The notes under the pieces: model-generated | Database searches by the model: none | Told to the model about the DNA's origin: nothing | Seen by the model: the letters and a program-made list of their open reading frames with translations, nothing else | Source: Acephala macrosclerotiorum | Lineage: Eukaryota; Ascomycota; Leotiomycetes; Helotiales; Mollisiaceae | Direction: 5' to 3' | DNA length: 64,000 bases | Assembly: GCA_014904845.1 (NCBI GenBank) | Contig: MU119254.1 | Location: 124,001 to 188,000 of the forward strand | In this document: piece by piece, positions 42,938 through 54,700 of the stretch | Layout of the letters: each line of letters opens with the position of its first letter | Numbering within the stretch: position 1 is the first letter of the stretch | Program-made: the position numbers and the translations under genes

Positions 42938-43816
42938 ATTGATGCTGCGATATTTCTGATGTTGTTTTTCGTAGAATATAGAAGATGGGATGTCAGAGAA
43001 GTGGGTATATTTTAGAAGGTGTGATATTAAAGGGAAATTGGGATCTGAGCTGTGCTACTGGAAGCTAGCTAGTACTGTCCCTCACCACGCATTTTGATCT
43101 CAACTGGACTCACATTTCCTACCCTCTGATTTTCTTCCATGCCCCTCGCTCGCATACTAGTCTCCTGACTTCACTTAATGCTGTAAGCCCTAAATACGTC
43201 TCTCAAATGCGAAATGCACCTAATAATATCTCCCTAAACACCTCTCCTCGCCTACAATACCAATACCAACACTAACGCCCACTCCACGTCTGTCAAATAC
43301 TTTCTTCTCCCAACAGCCATAACTTTCACTCTTTTGATGTGGCTCTGTGTAGCCATAGCTCGAGTATATCTTGCGCAAGGTGAAAAATGATCTGGGGGCC
43401 TGATGCTGGCTGTCACGTGTGTGTTCGCGGGAATCGCTGTGTTCTTTTGGAATATCCATGATGTTGTGAACGAGGGGTGAGTCTGCGATTCGAGGCGTGA
43501 AATGAGAAATTGAATCTGACTTGGATTAAGGAGAGAGACGTAATGGGCGAAGACAGCGAGGGTGGGGTATAACGAGGGGCTGGAATAGGGCAGCGGGGTG
43601 AGGAAGGCAATGAAAATGTCCCGAAGCGCTTAGCATTCTGTCTCGAGGTTCTGTCCGAAGTCAGCTTAGGGGGAATGATGATTTCAACCGCAGGTGTCAT
43701 GCCATCTGACACAATCCTCGTTTCAAAAAGCTCATATCTACATTATCCAAAAAAAATCCCCACCTATCCCAAAACATTCAGTCCCAAAACTCCAACCATA
43801 CCTTTCCATCTCCGCA
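42938..43816. other. Intergenic region
   Basis: Only short uncertain minus-strand ORFs are present (for example 43220-43459, ATG start, 79 residues, no recognisable domain). Nothing else is supported. Confidence 0.3.
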
Positions 43817-45680
43817 TCAAACAATCTCCCCCTCCTTCTCATCCCCAACAACCACATCCTCAACTCTCCTCTCCTCCCTCTTACGCGCAATCTTATCCAA
43901 ATCCCCCGTCGCCAACAATTTACTAGCCCTAACAATCGCCCACGGATTGCTATTATCCCTAAACACAACATCGATCTGCTCTAAACTCTGTCCCATAGTT
44001 TCGGGATAGAAGAAATAGACAGAGAGGGGGATGCAGAAGGAGATGGCGCAGAAGAGGATGAAGTAGTGGTTTCCGATTGAGGCGATGGCTACTGGGGTTG
44101 CCATTACTACTACGAAGTTCCTGGATTTGATGTTAGGATGGGATGGCAAGGGGAGAGAGGAGGGGAGGGGGGATGGGACGTACCAGAGCCAATGATTTGC
44201 TGTTGAAATGGCAGCCATGCTTACACGCAACTTGACGGGTGCAACCTCAGCACAGTAGAGGAAGTTTGCTCCCAAGAACCCAATCGGGACGAAGAAATTG
44301 TACATAAAGATGAAGAACGTGCTCGAGATCGAGGCGGATTTGTTGCTTGAAGGATACGAGGTCGCGATCGCCAAAGCGAGCATACAGCTTCCCATTCTGT
44401 CCACTTGTTAGCATTTTCCCAACGCAGATCATGGCATGCGAAACTTACCCAACACCACTAAACATGAACAATGCTCTGCGTCCAAAGCGATCAATCGTAA
44501 AGAACGCCACGAAACTCGACAAGAATTTCCAAGTCAACGTCCCACCACTCAGAATTCGACTCGTCCTCCCATCCAACTTCAAATTCTGCTGGAAGATAAC
44601 AGGCGCATAGACCGAAATCAAATTGCTCCCGCTCATCTGTTGGAAGAACTGCAACAAGATACAAAGACAGAATCGATAGAAAAGCTTGTCAGGGCCCATG
44701 GTAAACATATCTTTCATGCTGGCTTTCTTTCCTGCGATGGACTCTTCAAGTGAGTACTGAATGCCTTCGATTTCAGCTGAGATGAGTGGATCATCTGGAG
44801 AGAGATCTTTGAGATCTGAGAGAACTTGGCGGCTTTCTTCAACGCGGCCGACCATGATGAGCCCTGTTCACGTGATTAGCCTGAAAGCGAGTTTCTTTTC
44901 TCGATCGAGGAACTTACAGCGAGGTGATTCTGGCATTGTGAAAATAAATGCCATGAGAAAGATGGAGAAAGCGATTGGAATCGCCAATGGCATCCTCCAA
45001 GATGCAGCAGCATGTTTCCCCATGATCTGGGATCCTCCAAGATCAATCCATGACTCGAGAGTATATCCCAATCTACACCATGTGAGCAGTCTACTTTTGC
45101 ATGATTCCAGAAGTTAGAGGCTCACGTCATAAACAGCCCGTCAAGCACAACATGCTTCCCTCGATTCGCACTCGAGCTAGATTCTGCCTGCCAAACCGGC
45201 ACCGTCGCACTGAGAATGCCAATTCCGAACCCAATAATCGTTCTCCCAACAATGAATTGCGGTAATCCGAAACTCGACGAACACAGGATTTCACCGATGA
45301 GTGACAATGTCGCTCCTAGGAAAATGGATTTGCGACGACCGAGCAAATTGCCAATTTTCATGCACGAGAGAGCGCCGACGAGAGCGCCCATCACAAAGGT
45401 CGCGACCACGACACCTTGAATGGTGGCATTGTGAGATTTGACAGATCCGGTGGTGTTTGTGGTGTCGATTTCCGGGAAGGTTTTGGTCCAGTCAGGCAGC
45501 TGTTGAGAGTCAGTTGGGGGTGTCGATGTGAAAATCACGAGATGAGCTCGTGTCGATGTCCAAACTTACTGAGAGAAGTCCACCAACACCAGCTTGATTG
45601 TATCCAAATAGAATGAAGCTAGGTGCTACAATCAACGCGATCTGAGCAACTGACAGACGATGTCCCCGAAAAATAGCCAT
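43817..45680 (-). CDS. MFS sugar transporter (SP family)
   Basis: Plasma-membrane hexose or related sugar carrier of the major facilitator superfamily, with 12 helices. Exons are 45570-45680, 45126-45499, 44918-45072, 44449-44863, 44184-44396 and 43817-44120; phases agree and give 523 residues, normal for the family. Signatures, N to C: FGYNQAGVGGLL in helix 1, the loop 2-3 motif GNLLGRRKS, IGFGIGILSATVPVWQAE, PESPRWL before the central loop, QQMSGSNLISVYAP in helix 7, DRFGRRALF, and PETMGQSLEQID at the end. Five introns of 50-70 nt have standard borders. The cytosolic tail is charged. The substrate cannot be told from sequence. No defect is seen, in contrast to the broken genes to its left. 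Confidence 0.93.
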
Positions 45681-47175
45681 ATTTTTCACTTCGAAGCAGT
45701 TTGGCGATAGTTACAAGAGAGCTCGAAAAGAAGCTCGAGAAGAAAGAAAAGCTTCATACGGCTTTAAGCAAGAAACTTATCCTCGACTGGCCGCCACTCG
45801 CCGGCCTCCCCTCTAACCCGCCCCTCCACTCTCTCCACCCCATTAATGAAAACCTGATACGCACGTACACCCTCCCTCATTCGTACAAAACATCTGGAGA
45901 AGCTAGTCGGAGAATCCCTCCAACCCCACTGGAGCGCGAACAAGGGACTACGCCTTGCATAACATACATGGAGGAACTCCGAACACACCACTTGGCAAAA
46001 CACCGGCTTATTGTTTGGTAATGCTTGTTGAGCAGAACCCGCTCCTAGAAAAAGCTGTCAAAAAGATGGGCCGACTATGGGGCTCAACGCCCTAGCCGAG
46101 CCGGAGTCGAACCGGGATTGTCGGGGACTCCAGATGTGTGTGAAACTTCAAACTGGGAAGTGGCCGCAGGTCGGTCCGGGTAGAGGAATTAGGTGGCAAC
46201 GAGATCATAATCCGATATGCGATTGGTCAATTGTGGAGGGAGGCATAAATGTGCGTATACTTTGCTCGCGTAAGAGCCTTCACTCCCCGTTTTCGCAGCG
46301 GAGGTATCGCGGAGAAGAAGTAAGGTCTTACGAAGTACATTCGGCGTAAACCCTAAGCAGGATTTTACATCAAACAGGCCTTACCGACGGCTTCGCGGTA
46401 TTGAGAGCGGAGCTGTGCCATGAGCACAGTTTGCGCGACTGATGACCCTGATGACTAGAACTCTTGACAAGACACCCAAGCCTTTGAGGCTGAGAATCTG
46501 ATATCTTTTATGGAGCTTCTCGACTGCAGGTCAATGGCAAAATCTCAAGCTTCGAACGCGACTCTAGTCACTTGACTCTCTAACTGGTGGGTATTTTCTA
46601 GCAAGGATGCCCTCAACCGCGGGACGATAAGATAGGGGTGCAGCAAAACTACTTGAGTATTTATCCGCATCTAAGTAGATAAGAGGTCGCGACTTGAAAA
46701 TAAAGCTAACGCTGAATTCGAACTGTACGCTCGCCCCGCTCCGCCCCGCTGCACCGCCTGGCTGCACCGCCTGCTGCTTGAGGTCAATGTCAGATGCTGC
46801 CAGAGTATCTCGGAGTGTTGCGAAGATTCCAACCGTGCTGGGAGTTTGTGCATCACTTTTTCATCAAGAAACGGCTTTCGTTTGTCAAGATGCTCTGTCC
46901 ATCCCAGGCTAAGACAGAAAAAGTGGAGCTGGGAGATTCAAGATGTCGCTGTTGCTGTGTATCTAAATAAACAAGGAGGTAAATCGGGGGGTCGTGACGA
47001 AGACTTCGAATTTGTCGTGCTCGTGACTCCACCACTAGTATTTCGTAACATCATCGCGACTCCCACCAGATACTCCTGAATCCCAGCATAACCCAAAAGC
47101 GCCCTCTTTCGAGCAACAAATCCACGCCGAATGAAAGCCCATCGCGTAAACACCATCGTTCATTCCGTCTCATAA
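45681..47175. other. Intergenic region between the sugar transporter and MED5
   Basis: No gene supported. It holds the promoter of the sugar transporter. A GGTTCGACTCC word (minus strand, about 46100) resembles a tRNA B box, but no cloverleaf can be built. Confidence 0.4.
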
Positions 47176-50100
47176 TCAAAAGCCCATCCCATCATTGCCA
47201 GAGTTAAAATTGCCATCTCCAAAGCCGTCTAATAGATCCCCAGTATCACCACCTATAAGCCCATGCATCAAATCCCCATGAGGATCGTTCATTCCTCCAA
47301 GTCCATGCTGTTCATCCAAACCATCCATACCCATGCCGGCTCCTGTCATCGCACCATCGAGCGCCGCTGAGTCGAGGGCTTGATGTAAATCACCGTCCAG
47401 ATCTCCAAGAGCATCATGTTCTAGCATGGCTTGTTGCGGCATGACGAGTTGTGCCTCGACTTTCCTGTAAAGTCTGACGATCGTATCTGCGGTGAAGGGG
47501 TCCGTCTTGTGAAGTTTTGGTGCATTTTCTGCTTCGGTCTTCAATGCTTCGCGGAGATTGAGACGGCGTTGTAGAGGCTGGAAGGTGTTCGTGCCAAGGA
47601 CATCGACCTGTATTCCAGCGTCCCAACTTGTTGCGTTGGGAGAGCAGACGATGGCGCATGCAACATCATACACAATGCTCGCGTTTCCAGCCTCGGTTTG
47701 TGTCTTTATTTCCTCCAATATAGTATATAGTAGACGCTTCGCATCGTGTATCTTCTCGCAGACGAGAAACTGTCGATGCGTGTAGGTGGCAGGGTGAGAA
47801 TTTGCAGTTGGGTTCAAGGCCCATTGAACAAGACTCGCTATTGTGTGCTTGATCGCGGCGGTCAGACCACCGCCAGGAGTTGCTGTCCAAGCTTCGAGCT
47901 CGTTGTGGTCACTAGCACCTCGACGTTCCCAGCCCAAATTGCTTCGCAACGCTTTCGAAAGGGGCTCGACATCCTGCCTCGATGGTTCAGACCGCTGAAG
48001 ATATCGAAGCTTAGTCTCGAGATCCTTTGCGACAATGTTGAGGATAGCATTGAGCATCGCAGATGCTTCGGTGTTGTTGGATATGGACGCTGGATTAGTG
48101 ATCAGAGACGACAGTATCTGTAAGCAGGCATTCGAGTCTCCGCGACCCTCCCAGAGGTGTTGGGCCAGCCATGTAATGCCTGGTATTAGGGATGGAAGCA
48201 AGAAGGTATCTACCAGGTATTCCAAACCGCCCTTGAGAGCCTCTTCAGACAAATACTTGCAATGGCATGCCATCACAATGGTGGAGAATAATGTTGGAAC
48301 AAGCATGTAGAAGTCGTGGGGCGGACACGAGGACATCAGCTCGTCGCCTAGACCACCGCTGTCAAACAATCCTCGAATCCAGCCATCCAGGTGACTATTT
48401 TCTTGCTCTGTGAGATCCTCTGTAGCGCGAGCGAGATGGCCTTGGCGGAGGAATTTGGCAAGGAAAGAATCTGCCGTATTGCGGATACCGAGGTCGACAG
48501 TCGACAGCCCGTATCTGTGTGTGAATGACAAAGCAAGTAGCAGAACGGAGCCGAATTCCTCGTATACGGGTTGATACTCGCCTTGGTCTTCGTCGTATCT
48601 CCAGTTGTCGAGAAGTTCGCAAATTGGCTGGAGGATAGTGACAGGCTTCTCGAAAAGTAACATCACGTCCAATGAAGTTGACTTTCTCGACAGTTGGCCG
48701 CACAAGGTCTTAAGCGACATGGTCTCCTTATTGCTGCATAGTCGGCCGATGACCTGTCGATTTTTAGTCTCGCATCTCTGTCATGAGTCCTCCAATACAC
48801 ACCTCTGTAATTGCTTGACTAACAGCGCCAACATTGCCATCCATGTTCTCTAGCTCACCAATCAGGACCTCTGCTCGCTCTGGATCCGATAGGCACTGTT
48901 GAACTAGGTCATCTTTGATGTATCTTCCGCCAGCAGGCAAGCTTTGCATAGGTACATCTCCTAGCAGCTCCTCGATACTTGATTCTTGGATCAATCCATG
49001 AAGGCAGCATGCAAAGCAGAAGTCCTGTCGAACGGAATCCGAGAACATGTTGGCACTGCTAGATTCATCGAACATATTCGACAGGGTTGGGAATGCTGTT
49101 GTGTCGACTCGTCCTAGCGCTTGGGTGACGCAATACTCTGGTGTGAGAGGTGGGAAGAGCTGTGTACATAGAGTCGTGAGCATCACAGGAATCTTGTTGA
49201 TAAGGAATGATCGGAGGACGGTAGTGGTTTGGGTTTTCTCGTTGCGGAAAGTTGCGTTTGCAAGGACATCGAATGCTGCAAGGATAAGATCTATTATAGT
49301 TGTCTCAAGATCGCCCTGTGTTCATCAATATGAGGGTATCTATGGGAGCATCGGTAGCCTGACCTGATAACGATTGTGTAAATATGCAAAAATAGCGTTG
49401 TCGTCTATAAGAGGCCGCGCAACAAGCTAAATCGAGTCAGCAGAGGCTTCTGGCATGAACTCAAGCTCCATGATACCTACCAGCGAGTTCAAGTAAACAT
49501 ATAATCCTGCTCTTGAGTTCATGATGGGCACGTCCTCCACAACCATGCTGTCCACGCCATGTGCCAAGCCAATGCTCTCGTCCAAGATGTCCTCAATGGC
49601 TTTGTCAGCAGCCATCTCCTTTTTATCCACGGGCTCGATTGCGACCAATGTTTCCGTCCTGAACACTTCCAACCTTGCTGCAGCCTGTGCGCTGTTCTGT
49701 AGCAGCAAAGGCACAAAGTTTGCTAGTGTTTTTGACAAATCCTTCCTTGTGGCTCTAGGCACACTGCCTTTGCTCAAAGCATGAACGACCTGCGCATTTT
49801 CCACCACCGCAATCACCAATGTACCTAGTGCCATGTTCTGGGCATTCTTCTCTTGGGTATGCGTTTGATCCAGGCCCATCATCTCTTGCGCTGCATGGCC
49901 GGCAGATATGACCATCTCCATCCATTGTATGCATGCCTTCACCAGCTCTGTTGGATCATCCATCTTACTCGATGGGCTCCCAGAAGATATTATTTTGGCC
50001 AGGCGGTAGAACAGCGTTTCTTCTGCGCCATAGGAATTTCTCCACCACTGGGCAGGACCCCTATTCTTATTCTTCTCCCCATTGCCATTCTGTGCGTGTT

Positions 50101-50410
50101 TCCCAGGATCACTATGTCCATTTCGTTCCTCTGACTGTTTACTGAAGCTTGAGAACTTCAGCAGTGTTTTGAGAACAGCTGGAATGGTAACCAAATCTAA
50201 CGATAGCAGAATTTGGATGTACTTCGTTGCCCTTGTGTCTAAGCTGTAGTCATTTCCTTCTCGCGGACGGAGGAAGATATCGCATATTCGATTCGGAGAA
50301 AGAGGGTGCTTCGAATTGAGGATTTGTACATAGGCTTCGAAGGTTTCGGGCGGGAGTCGTGTCGCGAGGCTGTTGGTGAGGAATGTTTGCCAGCTGGAAA
50401 TTGTTGACAT
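47176..50410 (-). CDS. NUT1: Mediator complex subunit 5 (Nut1)
   Basis: Tail-module subunit of Mediator in the nucleus, involved in regulated RNA polymerase II transcription. Exons are 49481-50410, 49364-49426, 48803-49315 and 47176-48753, all phase 0, giving 1,027 residues. The three introns are 48-54 nt. The N-terminus MSTISSWQTFLTNSLATRLPPETFEAYV followed by LNSKHPLSPNRICDIFLRP is typical of fungal Med5. An interior LPPLTPEYCVTQALGR-type segment and the Gly/Asp/Met-rich C-terminus (DGLDEQHGLGGMNDPHGDLM) also fit. The protein is largely helical with no membrane segment and appears intact. Confidence 0.92.
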
Positions 50411-50929
50411 TGCGAAGGAATTATCGAGGTGTATTATATGCGTGTGTCATCATTATCGTGAAGTGATTCGGGTAGAGGTAGTTATATAGCTATTTCGGCG
50501 CGGTAAGTAATGATGTTGTTAGTAAGTGAATTGAATTTGTGACATTGAAGTTGAGGTTCGTCACTGGCTTGCTCCTGATTCGCTGAATAATGAATGCCTG
50601 GTTGCCTCAGCCTTGTCTCTTCAGCCCTGTGGGGAGGCTGAAAGTATCCTACATATTACACTACCTAGTGATGCAATGGCACTGGGCGGTGAGATCCGAA
50701 TTGTTGTGAAAAAGAACAGTACTCGCTCTATTTACTACAAAAGTATTTGACAGATCTGGCGCTGAAGTCCTGCTAAGCGGTGCTGTTCTCCCGCTCCCAT
50801 TCCAGTAGATGATCCATATCCATTTGAGCCAGTCATAAGTTCATGTCTCATCTCTATTCGTCGTCCACAATTTATCGATCTTGAGGCGCCCCTGAAGATC
50901 TATCACTTTATATATCCCTCAAGTCTGCC
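50411..50929. other. Intergenic region upstream of MED5
   Basis: No gene seen; contains the MED5 promoter and the 3' region of the next gene. Confidence 0.4.
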
Positions 50930-51726
50930 TCAGTCCTGCGATTCGCGCTTCACTCTCGGTGAGCGAATCTCTGGCGTCCTTGGACCAAGCATCCAGTCCT
51001 GCATAGCAAGCCATCTGCTCCACTCGGCCTCTGCCATCTGTATCTCCTTCTCACTCGCGTCCTTGAGGGGGCTCAAGTATGGTATGGTCTCGTCAGGGCT
51101 CATGTCGTATGCTTGTTTGACCTTCAACCAACTGGTGCTCTTCGCCGCGAACAAGTAATTCCTCCTCTCAATTTCATGTAATGATCCAATACCAACCACC
51201 CAATCATCTCCAAAGAAGCCATGCAGCACACCTGTTCAATGGCACATGAGTTAGTCTGAGGGTGTTCGGTGTACAGGAGGTTTCGAGGGCCAGATAGCCC
51301 TGCTCTTCCCGTACCTGGAGTATCATGTCCCGTCGCAACCAACCGCCGTAGATATGGTATGAGAGAAACACCTTGCGCATGTGTTGCATTGTGGCTCTGA
51401 GCAAATGGATTCGGTTGTCGGAGGTGGGGTATATCTACACCGCCGCCAGAGCGGGGTGAAGAAGCCGTTGAGGATATGATGGGGTTTGAGTTTTTCTGAA
51501 AGGGCAATTGAATATTGACAAAAGCTGCCAGAGCCTGGACCGGCCCACTGTGCTGTGCGTGATCGAGAAAGTATCGGTGGCAACTCAGGAACTGGGGATA
51601 CCATTCGAGAATTTCGAACTGTGGTTGACCCGTAGTAGTATCCATTCGAGAAGGACTGCCATAATGCGCGAAGGGTGCGGATTGGTATGCTTGGGAGGAG
51701 GAGCCGGCTTGTGTATTGAATGCCAT
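50930..51726 (-). CDS. Conserved-looking hypothetical protein, two exons
   Basis: Exons 51315-51726 and 50930-51231, joined by an 83-nt intron (donor GTACGG, acceptor AACAG), give 237 residues. I start at 51726 (MAFNTQAGSSSQAYQ); the frame is open further upstream but has no ATG. The core FEILEWYPQFLSCHRYFLDHAQ followed by SGPVQALAAFVNIQLPFQ, and VLHGFFGDDWVVGIGSLHEIERRN, then AEAEWSRWLAMQDWMLGPR look strongly constrained. The first 40 and last 15 residues are disordered. No signal peptide is seen. I believe this is a conserved fungal family but cannot name it. Confidence 0.75.
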
Positions 51727-54700
51727 ATTTCTGGATGGTACAAAAACGTCAGCTTGGTGCAATTGAGGGGACGATCTGCTAGTTGGCAGCGACAAGGACA
51801 GGCTCGATGTCAATCCAACATACCTAATGGCGAGGAAAGAGGGTGTCCCTCAGCACGCCGTGGGGCATCCGCAACTTTCACCGAAAGAGGAGACGGTGGG
51901 GTCAGACGCTTTGACTGAAGGACACAGAGATGCGTATGAGAGGAAGAAGAAACGCCGTCAATGATGGAGCCGTTCCTCGCAACATGACCTAAAGTAAGCC
52001 ATCTTTAGGGCGAGGCTATAGCGCTCTTTATATCTGCGACAAGAGATCTGGCATCAGAAGAGGAGTAGCGGGAGATGAAGGAGGGGAGAGAAATCTGAGA
52101 TTAGATGCGAGTACACCGCATGGTTGCATCGAGACTGGACGAGGAGAGGATAGTGGGAGTGATGGCTGGCAAGGAATTGAGCAGCGTTAGGCTTGCGCGA
52201 TGTCTGTGGTTTTCGCCAACGCCTAGGGGTAAAGATCACCAAAGCCACCAGCACCGATTCAGGCTGTAACGCCCCCTGTCCAACCCTGCTGGGCTGGGTC
52301 GGCTGGCAAAGCGAAGGGGCCGGTAGCAACGACGGCTTGGAGGCGTGGAGGGGTTCATTCGAGCACTTCCAGGGGACAAGGCCACCCACTGGCTCGAGGC
52401 TCATGATGTGGTTGCGATCCCCAGTTATTAAAGACTCACTGAAGTCGGCCCAGTGGTCATTCTGCTGCAACTGGTCCATGTCGGGAACGCCAGAGGGTGT
52501 TTCTCTCCAGAGTGCAATGGTCGCGGCTGCACTGTGTGCTTCGTTATGTTCCAGCTGAGGCAACGGCGATAGACAAGCTGGGCGAACAATCCGCACACAG
52601 TTTCAAGGACAGACCTTCCAGAACAGCTTGACTAACTCTAAAAATGAGATGAGGCCTTCGAGCCTCACATCGTGGCAGGGGATCGTTGCCCGCATCGGTA
52701 AGGTTACATTGAACGAAGACAGCCCATAACCTGACCAGTATGTCTCATTCTTTCTATTTCTTCTAACATCACAGAAGACAGTGGCAAAACGCAGCCAGTT
52801 GGAATCATCTGTCAGATCCTGGACATCCAATATTTTCTCGTCTTCACCTAATATGGCGGGTTTCGATTCATACTACGTAGTAGACGTCCGAACTTCCGCA
52901 TCCAGCACTCACCCCGAACTGCAAGATAAATCTCTTGCAGACACTTCACAAGCATCATCGGGTGCAGGACGCAATACCGGGTCTCTCCTTCTCTGATCCG
53001 TGTCCGTGTTCTTGGGAAAATTGCATATTGCTAATGTTCAAAATAGTATATTCACGCCTCATTCTGTGCATACCCGTCTCCCAGTGATCATAGCCCTGTT
53101 TTCAATGCAACAATGGGCCCATGGCAATGGAGACGATTTTCGTACCTTGAGAAGGGCCTCCACAGCGATCCAGGTGCCGTAGATGGGCACATCTCGACAA
53201 GCTACAGAACTGGCGGGCCCCTCTCAGTGATCCGTGCCCTGGAGCTGTAGTACTTAGACCACTATTTAGCCAAAAGAGCCGTCAATATGTCGTGCATCTC
53301 TACTTCACTGGCATTTCAGGGATCACACCACATGAATTGTACTGTTGGCATTACGTCCATGTCAAAATTAGGAGTCATGGCTGTATTCACAGATCCCTCA
53401 CCAGCTGAGGATTTCAACTTGATAGGGGTGTGTGGCTGATGCAGAGACCTCTCGGATCGGCTCCCAGCACTTCTTGTAGGACGTCAAAAAAAAAAACTCC
53501 AGAGACAATCCAGGAGCGCCTTTCAGTACCGAGATTATTGACCTGTCGTTTGGTTCTGACGCAATCACGAGTCTTTAAGGAATTGTCTAGAAAACTGCTG
53601 CATCTCGGGGCTTACTAACTCGATTTTTCTTCCCTCAGTTCGAGACTCCCGAAAAGCCTCCCTGAAAATCTCTTTTGAAATCTATCGGCCTCCGCCGATC
53701 GGCCTGAAGGCGAGCGAACACATCAATGCCACGCGCAAAAGCCTTGTTGCATATATCTTTCCTTTGATCCGTCGTTTCTCTTCGCGGATCTTCAGATTAG
53801 GCAGTCGGTTCTGTAAGGCTTGTAAGAAGTTGTCTTCCAAGGTTCTTATCTTTAACTCATTCCCTCGTCAACGATTCGCTGCCACTTAATAAGCATAATT
53901 TCTTTGCTTCCTCGGGATGATAAAGATCCCACAACTCGGCGACTTGTGTGAGGCTATTACTTTGCTCATTTTTCATTTCATTGTTCCATTGTCCCTTTCT
54001 CCCGCATCAAGGTTCTTTTGCTCTGCGGTGTCACGTTTAGAGCCCAGAGAGCTATAGATCGTCGGTAGTATCACGAGATCGTGGGACTGCAACACTGGCA
54101 CAAATAAGGTTGTGCTTATTCGACAGGCGCCAGCTACGCCGAGGGTGTTTCCTTCCCATCATGACGAGAACTACGCTGTATCGATCATATGCTTCATCTA
54201 TATCTTTGATTCAGCACGCACAACGTCTACTCGCGCTTCCCGTGCTCCAGCATGGTCAAGATCACATATCTTTCTGTACAATGCAACAGAACGTGGGGTA
54301 GCACGCGAATTTTGTCTACGCAACACTCATCCAGGTCCTTGGATCTTCCGTTCTAGAAGTTTTCATTGTTATTTACCTTTGCAAATAATTGTAATATCAG
54401 GTCAAATCTCCGTTCTCGGTGCGTCTGCCCATTGCAGCATTGTCAACCCTCACAGATCAGCACGACAATTCGTCGCTCTCAAACTCAGACGAAATTGGAT
54501 CAAACTGAGCAACAGGCCTATCCCGGGGTTTGAACCAAATCGTCGATTCATCGAAGATCATTCCCATCAGCCCCCTTAGAAATCGTCCAATAATCATTTG
54601 AAGGTACGCGGGACCTCATGCCCAGCTGCACCTTCCTGCAAGTTCTTCCAAACCAGTTCCCACTAAGAATTCCCCTCAACGCTTAACACCCATCACGCGA

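Noticed and set aside
46070..46120. tRNA gene on the minus strand
   Set aside because: Only a B-box-like GGTTCGACTCC is present; no A box, anticodon arm or paired acceptor stem can be drawn.
52054..52596. 180-codon minus-strand ORF as a gene
   Set aside because: It has low-information composition, no domain, no introns and no supporting context.
54515..54545. tRNA-like T arm on the minus strand (GGTTCAAACCCC)
   Set aside because: The flanks do not pair and no cloverleaf follows.
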